DNA from: Valencia hispanica | Lineage: Eukaryota; Chordata; Actinopteri; Cyprinodontiformes; Valenciidae | Direction of reading: 5' to 3' | Assembly (NCBI GenBank): GCA_963556495.2 | Contig: OY747717.1 | Location: 1,561,001-1,625,000 of the forward strand | DNA: 64,000 bases | Shown: piece by piece, positions 57,090 through 64,000 of the stretch | Numbering within the stretch: the stretch's first letter is position 1 | Layout: every line of letters starts with the position of its first letter | Translations under genes and position numbers: made by a program | The notes under the pieces: model-generated | Told to the model about the DNA's origin: nothing | Databases searched by the model: none | Seen by the model: only the letters and a program-made list of their open reading frames with translations

Positions 57090-59776
57090 GGTGGTGGCAG
57101 CATCATGCCTGAATGAATCCAGAATGCAAAACACAGTCTGCTGAGGAAAACTACCACATGGAACACGGTGGTGGCAGCATCATGCCTGAATGAATCCAGA
57201 ATGCAAAACACAGTCTGCTGAGGAAAACTACCACTTGGAACACGGTGGTGGCAGCATCATGCCTGAATGAATCCAGAATGCAAAACACAGTTGGCTGAGG
57301 AAAACTACCACATGGAACACGGTGGTGGCAGCATCATGCCTGAATGAATACAGAATGCAAAACACAGTCTGCTGAGGAAAACTACCACTTGGAACACGGT
57401 GGTGGCAGCATCATGCCTGAATGAATACAGAATGCAAAACACAGTCTGCTGAGGAAAACTACCACTTGGAACACGGTGGTGGCAGCATCATGCCTGAATG
57501 AATCCAGAATGCAAAACACAGTCTGCTGAGGAAAACTACCACTTGGAACACGGTGGTGGCAGCATTATGCCTGAATGAATACAGAATGCAAAACACAGTC
57601 TGCTGAGGAAAACTACCACTTGGAACACGGTGGTGGCAGCATTATGCCTGAATGAATACAGAATGCAAAACACAGTTGGCTGAGGAAAACTACCACATGG
57701 AACATGATGGTGGCAGCATCATGCCTGAATGAAACCAGAATGCAAAACACAGTCTGCTGAGGAAAACTACCACATGGAACATGGTGGTGGCAGCATCATG
57801 CCTAAATGAATACAGAATGCAAAACACAGTCTGCTGAGGAAAACTACCACATGGAACATGGTGGTGGCAGCATCATGCCTGAATGAATCCAGAATGCAAA
57901 ACACAGTTGGCTGAGGAAAACTACCACTTGGAACACGGTGGTGGCAGCATCATGCCTGAAGGAATCCAGAATGCAAAACACAGTCTGCTGAGGAAAACTA
58001 CCACATGGAACACGGTGGTGGCAGCATCATGCCTGAATGAATCCAGAATGCAAAACACAGTTGGCTGAGGAAAACTACCACTTGGAACACCGTGGTGGCA
58101 GCATCATGCCTGAATGAATCCAGAATGCAAAACACAGTTGGCTGAGGAAAACTACCACTTGGAACACGGTGGTGGCAGCATCATGCCTGAATGAATCCAG
58201 AATGCAAAACACAGTTGGCTGAGGAAAACTACCACTTGGAACACCGTGGTGGCAGCATCATGCCTGAATGAATCCAGAATGCAAAACACAGTTGGCTGAG
58301 GAAAACTACCACTTGGAACACGGTGGTGGCAGCATCATGCCCGAATGAATACAGAATGCAAAACACAGTCTGCTGAGGAAAACTACCACATGGAACATGG
58401 TGGTGGCAGCATCATGCCTGAATGAATCCAGAATGCAAAACACAGTTGGCTGAGGAAAACTACCACTTGGAACACGGTGGTGGCAGCATCATGCCCGAAT
58501 GAATACAGAATGCAAAACACAGTCTGCTGAGGAAAACTACCACATGGAACACGGTGGTGGCAGCATCATGCCTGAATGAATCCAGAATACAAAACACAGT
58601 ATTCTGAAGAAAACTACCACATGGAACATGGTGGTGGCAGCATCATGCCTGAATGAATCCAGAATGCAAAACACAGTCTGCTGAGGAAAACTACCACTTG
58701 GAACACGGTGGTGGCAGCATCATGCCTGAATGAATCCAGAATGCAAAACACAGTCTGCTGAGGAAAACTACCACATGGAACATGGTGGTGGCAGCATCAT
58801 GCCTGAATGAATCCAGAATGCAAAACACAGTTGGCTGAGGAAAACTACCACTTGGAACACGGTGGTGGCAGCATCATGCCTGAAGGAATCCAGAATGCAA
58901 AACACAGTCTGCTGAGGAAAACTACCACATGGAACACGGTGGTGGCAGCATCATGCCTGAATGAATCCAGAATGCAAAACACAGTTGGCTGAGGAAAACT
59001 ACCACTTGGAACACGGTGGTGGCAGCATCATGCCTGAATGAATCCAGAATGCAAAACACAGTTGGCTGAGGAAAACTACCACTTGGAACACGGTGGTGGC
59101 AGCATCATGCCTGAATGAATCCAGAATGCAAAACACAGTTGGCTGAGGAAAACTACCACTTGGAACACGGTGGTGGCAGCATCATGCCTGAATGAATCCA
59201 GAATGCAAAACACAGTTGGCTGAGGAAAACTACCACTTGGAACACGGTGGTGGCAGCATCATGCCCGAATGAATACAGAATGCAAAACACAGTCTGCTGA
59301 GGAAAACTACCACATGGAACACGGTGGTGGCAGCATCATGCCTGAATGAATCCAGAATACAAAACACAGTATTCTGAAGAAAACTACCACATGGAACATG
59401 GTGGTGGCAGCATCATGCCTGAATGAATCCAGAATGCAAAACACAGTCTGCTGAGGAAAACTACCACTTGGAACACGGTGGTGGCAGCATCATGCCTGAA
59501 TGAATCCAGAATGCAAAACACAGTCTGCTGAGGAAAACTACCACATGGAACACGGTGGTGGCAGCATCATGCCTGAATGAATCCAGAATGCAAAACACAG
59601 TTGGCTGAGGAAAACTACCACTGGGAACACGGTGGTGGCAGCATCATGCCCGAATGAATCCAGAATACAAAACACAGTATTCTGAGGAAAACTACCACTT
59701 GGAACACGGTGGTGGCAGCATCATGCCCGAATGAATCCAGAATACAAAACACAGTATTCTGAGGAAAACTACCACA
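57090..59776. repeat. 77-bp tandem array, 35 copies without length change
   Basis: The marker catcatgcc begins at 57101, 57178, 57255 and on to 59719: 34 intervals of exactly 77 bp. The unit carries ggtggtggcagcatcatgcc and gaatgcaaaacacagt, a Tc1 transposase segment (HGGGSIM-type). Variant units show higher-order copying: a gcctgaagg unit recurs 924 bp apart (12 units) and an attctgaaga unit 770 bp apart (10 units). Short open frames inside are repeat artefacts. Confidence 0.95.
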
Positions 59777-59930
59777 TTGCTTTCTCTTAATTATTTGTTT
59801 ATTTATTATGTAATGTATTTTGTTTGCCAGTTGTAATCCATTGACTTTGTTTTTCTTTTATTTTATTTTAAAGCACCTTGTGATTTATATCTTAAAAGGT
59901 GTTCTATAAATAAAATTTTGTTTTATATGA
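59777..59930. mobile_element. LINE/SINE tail insertion splitting the array's last units
   Basis: tgctttctcttaattatttg to ctataaataaaattttg interrupts the 77-bp periodicity; array-type sequence resumes at about 59932. It ends like a fish LINE/SINE 3' tail. Confidence 0.7.
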
Positions 59931-60189
59931 AACATGGTGGTGGCAGCATCATGCCTGAATGAATCCAGAATGCAAAACACAGTCTGCTAAGGAAAACTCC
60001 CACATGCAACACAGTGGTGGCAGCATCATGCTGTGGGAGGCTGGTCAGAGATGATGGAAAACATGGGCGGAGCTAAATCCTGGAAGAAAACCAGCTGGCT
60101 GCAGAAGACCTGAGAACGGGGTGGAGGTTTGCCTTCCAGCATGAGAACCAGCCTGAGGATATTATGGGATGGCTTCATCGAAGCAGATT

Positions 60190-60530
60190 CATCAGAATCA
60201 GAAACGGTTTATTGCCAAAAGTTGGGCAGGTTTACAACATTAGGAAATTGGTGCGGTACTTTGTGCAAACATACGGAATAAAAAGACAAACACTTTAATA
60301 AAAATATAATTTGCTAAACAGATTGATATATACATGAGTCCAGGTAACGATCGGTGCAAATCAGACAGGTGCAAAAACCACAATATGGGTCATGTGACTG
60401 AAACAGAGCAGGTGGTGGAAACAGTCTTAGGGTTATTGTTCATGAGTCCAACAGCAGAGGGGAAGAAACGGTTCTTATGGCCGAGAGGTTCTGGTCTGAA
60501 TGGACCAGAATTCATTGGTTAGGAGTTAAA
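60190..60530 (-). mobile_element. Rex1-like LINE 3' fragment
   Basis: atcagaatcagaaacggtttattgccaa is the reverse of a Rex1-type 3' end. The rest to gagaggttctggtctgaatg fits the same family. Confidence 0.6.
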
Positions 60531-61330
60531 CGTCAGATGTAGCTGAAACACCAGGAAGTTACTCAGCGTCTTGTCGGGGTTTGGGTCGGTACCACCAAGT
60601 CATCACCTGGTAAACAGGCTGTGAGTCCAGTGTGTGTGTGTACTTGTTTTTGCTATCCTCCTTATGTCGGGTTTTGCTGTACGGACTCAGAAGCAGACGG
60701 GCAAGTTAGAGAAGGCATGTTCTTTAATGAAGGAAGGTACTTACAAAGGGCGAAAACACAGGAACCGGAGGACAGGAAGAATGACGACGAACCAGCGAGT
60801 AGTGAGTGAATGAGAACCGTTTAAATACTGAGGAGGGAGAGAGGAAATTGCAGAGAAACCCGAGGACCAATCAGTGGGAAGCAGTTGCAGGTGAGAGGGA
60901 GAGAACAGGTGGAGGCAATTAGCAGCTGGGGCAGAGAGGGAAAATGGCGAGGAGGAAACAGAGGAAGGCCGAGAACAAAACATAAGAAATGACTAGACAG
61001 AGAACTATACTGAAGAGGAATGAAGTATAACAGAACTAACTGGACAAACAATGAGAGGAAAAAGCAAATAAGACTAAACAAGGAAGCAAAAGGTGAAAAT
61101 ATCTAAAGATAGGAAGTGAACATATAGAAGGAAGACACAGCCCAAAATAAGTAACACTATGACCCTGAAGTATAAAAGTCTAGAAACCTAACATAAGAGC
61201 ACCAGAGGATAAAAGAGGGTGAGAAAACGTGGTGGAAGGAAAAACTCAAATAACGTGTAACAAAACACCAAGGAATAAACTAAAGTGTAAACTCAAAACC
61301 CAAACACCTAAAGAACCTAACACTTTAGGA
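60531..61330. other. Unclassified repeat-like intergenic DNA
   Basis: 60690-60960 (cagaagcagacgggcaag, gaatgacgacgaaccagcg, gtttaaatactgaggaggg, accaatcagtgggaagcag) looks like a dispersed fish repeat. The remainder is A-rich. No gene is recognised. Confidence 0.4.
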
Positions 61331-61339
61331 CCTTCTCTG

Positions 61340-61900
61340 TTATATTCTCTAACCTTCTGAGGACCGATGGACATTATAGGGACCAAAGCCTGGTCCTAAT
61401 ATGGTGGACCCCCTATTTTAGGGTTAGGGGTTTAGGTTTAGAGGTAAAGTGTGAATTATGTTTTGGTTAAGGTTAGGGTTAGGAATAAACTGGTAATGGT
61501 TAGGGGTAGGCATAAATGCAACTATTAAAATGAATGGAAGTCAATATAAAGTCCTAATATGGGTGGAAATACAGACGTGTGTGTGTGTGTGTGTGTACAT
61601 GTATAGCTATACTTGTGAGGACCAACCTTTGACAGCCCACCAGCCTTGTGTGGACATTTGTAGTTGTGAGGACATTCTGACTGGTCCACACAATGTTTAA
61701 CTAGCTATTAAACTCTACTAGTTAGGTTTAGAGGTATGGTGAGAATTAGGTTTAGGTTAAGGTTAGGGTTAGGCATGTATCAGTAATGGTTAGGTTTAGG
61801 GAAAGTGTCTGGGTTAGTCATAGTAAAATCAATGGAAGTCAATATAATGTCAACACAAGGATAGTAAGACGTGCGTGTGTGTGTGTGTGTGTGTGTGTGA
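61340..61900. repeat. Two tandem copies of a ggttaggg-rich repeat, each ending in (GT)n
   Basis: Both copies (about 61370-61600 and 61610-61898) contain gaggacc... phrases, a gttaggtttagaggtatggtg-type line, aaggttagggttagg, gaatggaagtcaatataa-like text, and a terminal (gt)n. The ttaggg words resemble telomeric repeat but are interspersed, so this is not a telomere. Confidence 0.75.
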
Positions 61901-61904
61901 CATG

Positions 61905-64000
61905 ACAGTGAGACCTGGAGGGGTGTGGTTGGGCAGAATGGCCCCCCCGATCTGAACCCGAGTGGTGTCTTGTTATTGGACTTCTGTGCTCGTCATGGAT
62001 TGTCCATAACAAACACCATGTTCAAACATAAAGATGTCCATATGTGCACTTGGCACCAGGACACCTTGGGCCGCAGCTCAATGATCGACTTGGTTGTCGT
62101 CTCATCTGATCTGCGGCCGCATGTTTTGGACACTCGGGTGAAGAGAGGGGCAGAGCTGTCCACTGACCACTCCCTGGTGGTGAGTCGGCTCCGATGGTGG
62201 GGGAGGACGCCGGACAGACCTGGAAGGCCCAACATGTTGTGAGGGTCTGCTGGGAACGTCTGGCAGAGTCTCCTGTCAGAAGGAGCTTCAACTAACACCT
62301 CCGGCAGAACTTTGAACACGTCACGGGGGAGGCGGGGGACATTGAGTCAGAGTGGACCATGTTCCGCGCCTCCATTGCCGAGGCGGCTGACCGAAGCTGT
62401 GGCCGTAAGGTGGTCGGTGCCTGTCGCGGCGGCAACCCCCGAACCCGCTGGTGGACACCGGCGGTAAGGGATGCTGTCAGGCTGAAGAAGGAGTCCTACC
62501 GGGTCTTTTTGGCTTGTGGGACCCCTGAAGCAGCTGATAGGTACCGGCAGGCCAAGCGGGACGCGGCTCGGATGGTTGCTGAGGCAAAAACTCGGGCGTG
62601 GGAGGAGTTTGGAGAGGCCATGGAAAACGACTTCCGTGACGCTTCGAAGCGATTCTGGTCCACCATCCGGCGTCTCGGGGGGGGAAAGCGGTCTGCCACC
62701 AACACTGTTTACAGTGGGGATGGTATGCTGCTGACCTCGACGGGGGACGTTTTGGGTCGGTGGATGGAATACTTCGAAGACCTCCTCAATCCCACCGGCA
62801 CGCCTTCCAATCTGGAAGCAAGGTCTGGGGACTTGGGGTCGGTCTCTCCAATATCTGGTGCTGAGGTCACCGAGGTCGTTAAAAAGCTCCTCGGTGGCAA
62901 GGCTCCGGGGGTGGATGAGATTCGACCGGAGTTCCTCAAGGCTCTGGATGTCGTGGGGCTGTGTTGGTTAACGTGGCTCTGCAATATTGCGTGGACATCG
63001 GGGGCAGTTCCCTTGGATTGGTCCCCCTGTTTAAAAAGGGGGACCACAGGGTGTGTTCCAACTACAGGGGGATCACACTTCTGAGCCTCCCTGGTAAGGT
63101 CTATTCAGGGGTTCTGGAGAGGAGGGTCCGACAGATAGTCGAACCTCGGATCCAGGAGGAACAATGCGGTTTTCGTCCTGGCCGTGGAACACTGGACCAG
63201 CTCTACTCCCTCAGCAGGGTCCTGGAGGGTGCGTGGGAGTTCGCCCAACCGGTCTACATGTGTTTTGTGGACTTGGAGAAGGCGTTCGACCGTGTCCCTC
63301 GGGGGGCCCTGTGGGGGGTGCTCTGGGAGTATGGGGTACCCCTTGATACGGGCTGTTAGGTCCCTGTACGACCGGTGCCAGAGTTTGGTTCGCATTGCCT
63401 GCAGTAAGTCGGGCTTGTTTCCAGTGAGAGTTGGACTCCGCCAAAGTTGCCCTTTGTCACCGATCCTGTTCATGCCTTTTATGGACAGGATTTCTAGGCG
63501 CAGCCAAGGCGTTGAGGGGATCCGTTTAGGTGGCCTCAGGATCGGGTCTCTGCTTTTTGCAGATGATGTGGTCCTGTTGGCTTCATCAGAACGTGATCTA
63601 CGGCTTTCGCTGGAGCAGTTCGCAGCCGAGTGTGAAGCGGCTGGGATGAGAATCAGCACCTCCAAATCCGAGGCCATGGTCTTGAGCTGGAAAAGGGTGG
63701 GGTGCCTCCTCCAGGTCGGGGATGGGGTCCTTCCCCAAGTGAAGGAGTTTAAGTATCTGGGGGTCTTGTTCACGAATGAGGGAAAAATGGAGCGGGAGAT
63801 TGATAGACGGATTGGTGGGGCATCTGCAGTTATGCGGGCGCTCTACCGGTCTGTCGTGGTGAAGAGAGAGCTGAGCCGAAAGGCGAAGCTCTCGGTTTAG
63901 CGGTCGATCTACGTTCCTACCCTCATCTATGGTCACAAACTCTGGGTGGTTTCCTCCGCAGAGTGTCTGGGCTCTCCCTTAGAGATAGGGTGAGAAGCTC
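61905..64000 (+). mobile_element. APE-type non-LTR LINE copy, running off the right edge
   Basis: Endonuclease end at 61905-62230 ([34 protein letters not shown]). Linker at 62359-62950 ([38 protein letters not shown]). RT at 62960-63900 ([95 protein letters not shown]). The frame is broken in a few places (63040-63060, 63340-63360) but far less than in the 41.3-43.6 kb copy. 5' truncation occurs right beside a (GT)n run. Confidence 0.88.

Larger units (their letters stand above)
56780..60180 (+). mobile_element. Tc1-like transposon relic hosting a 77-bp tandem array
   Basis: The left part (56860-57080) reads [24 protein letters not shown]-type transposase start, then atgtggaagaagatcagagg. 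The right part (60010-60165) reads ggtggcagcatcatgctgtg, ggtcagagatgatgg, cctggaagaaaaccag, aagacctgagaacggggtgg, which are consecutive parts of a Tc1 transposase gene. Between them, one transposase segment has been amplified into the array. The protein is not recoverable. Confidence 0.8.

Noticed and set aside
57883..58992. Two identical 61-codon frames 924 bp apart
   Set aside because: They are phases of the 77-bp tandem repeat, not genes; the identity reflects block duplication of 12 units.
57090..59776. CRISPR-like array
   Set aside because: Units are contiguous with no unique spacers, in a vertebrate-type genome, and derive from Tc1 coding DNA.
61430..61500. Telomere or interstitial telomeric tract
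   Set aside because: TTAGGG-like words are scattered in a dispersed repeat and never form a pure array.

Overview
This window looks like a piece of a teleost fish chromosome, probably a percomorph. The basis is intron-rich genes with GT/AG junctions and a dense set of fish-type repeats: Tc1/Sleeping Beauty relics, hAT MITEs, L2, L1, Rex1 and DIRS-like retroelements, and tRNA-derived SINEs. No bacterial or organellar features were seen. Introns make most long open frames meaningless, so three genes were rebuilt exon by exon from splice sites, codon phase and remembered protein families. No database search was run.

Left part (1-22.9 kb): two genes lie head to head. ptpa (PP2A phosphatase activator) is on the minus strand. 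Its first six coding exons (1324-7831) are present and the rest lies beyond the left edge. crat (carnitine O-acetyltransferase) is on the plus strand and complete, with 14 coding exons (9292-22229), 635 codons, a mitochondrial-type N terminus and a peroxisomal SKL C terminus. The two start codons are 1.46 kb apart, and a six-copy 56-bp tandem repeat ends about 20 bp before the crat ATG. A fragment resembling a later ptpa exon sits out of order in ptpa intron 3.

Middle (22.9-40.3 kb): intergenic and packed with retroelements. There is a decayed L2-type LINE (26.2-29.7 kb), a Rex1-like relic, an older LINE interrupted by a DIRS-like tyrosine-recombinase element and by a SINE-like insert, and a 5.8-kb L1-like LINE on the minus strand. 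The L1-like element has a perfect 15-bp target-site duplication and an extremely C-rich (plus strand) 2.6-kb 3' region.

Right part (40.3-55.2 kb): a 17-exon class I cytokine receptor of the LIFR/OSMR (gp130) family, plus strand, about 876 residues. It has signal peptide, half cytokine-binding module, Ig-like domain, full module with a WGDWS motif, three FnIII domains, one membrane span and a short tail with a box-1-like motif but no YxxQ. Its introns hold further MITEs and SINEs.

Far right (55.2-64 kb): a 77-bp tandem array of 35 copies with no length change has grown inside a Tc1-like transposase relic. It is followed by duplicated TTAGGG-like/(GT)n repeats and a LINE copy that runs off the window. 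That copy is an inverted relative of one in the receptor's first intron. No operon-like cooperation is expected. ptpa and crat may share a promoter region; the receptor is an unrelated neighbour.
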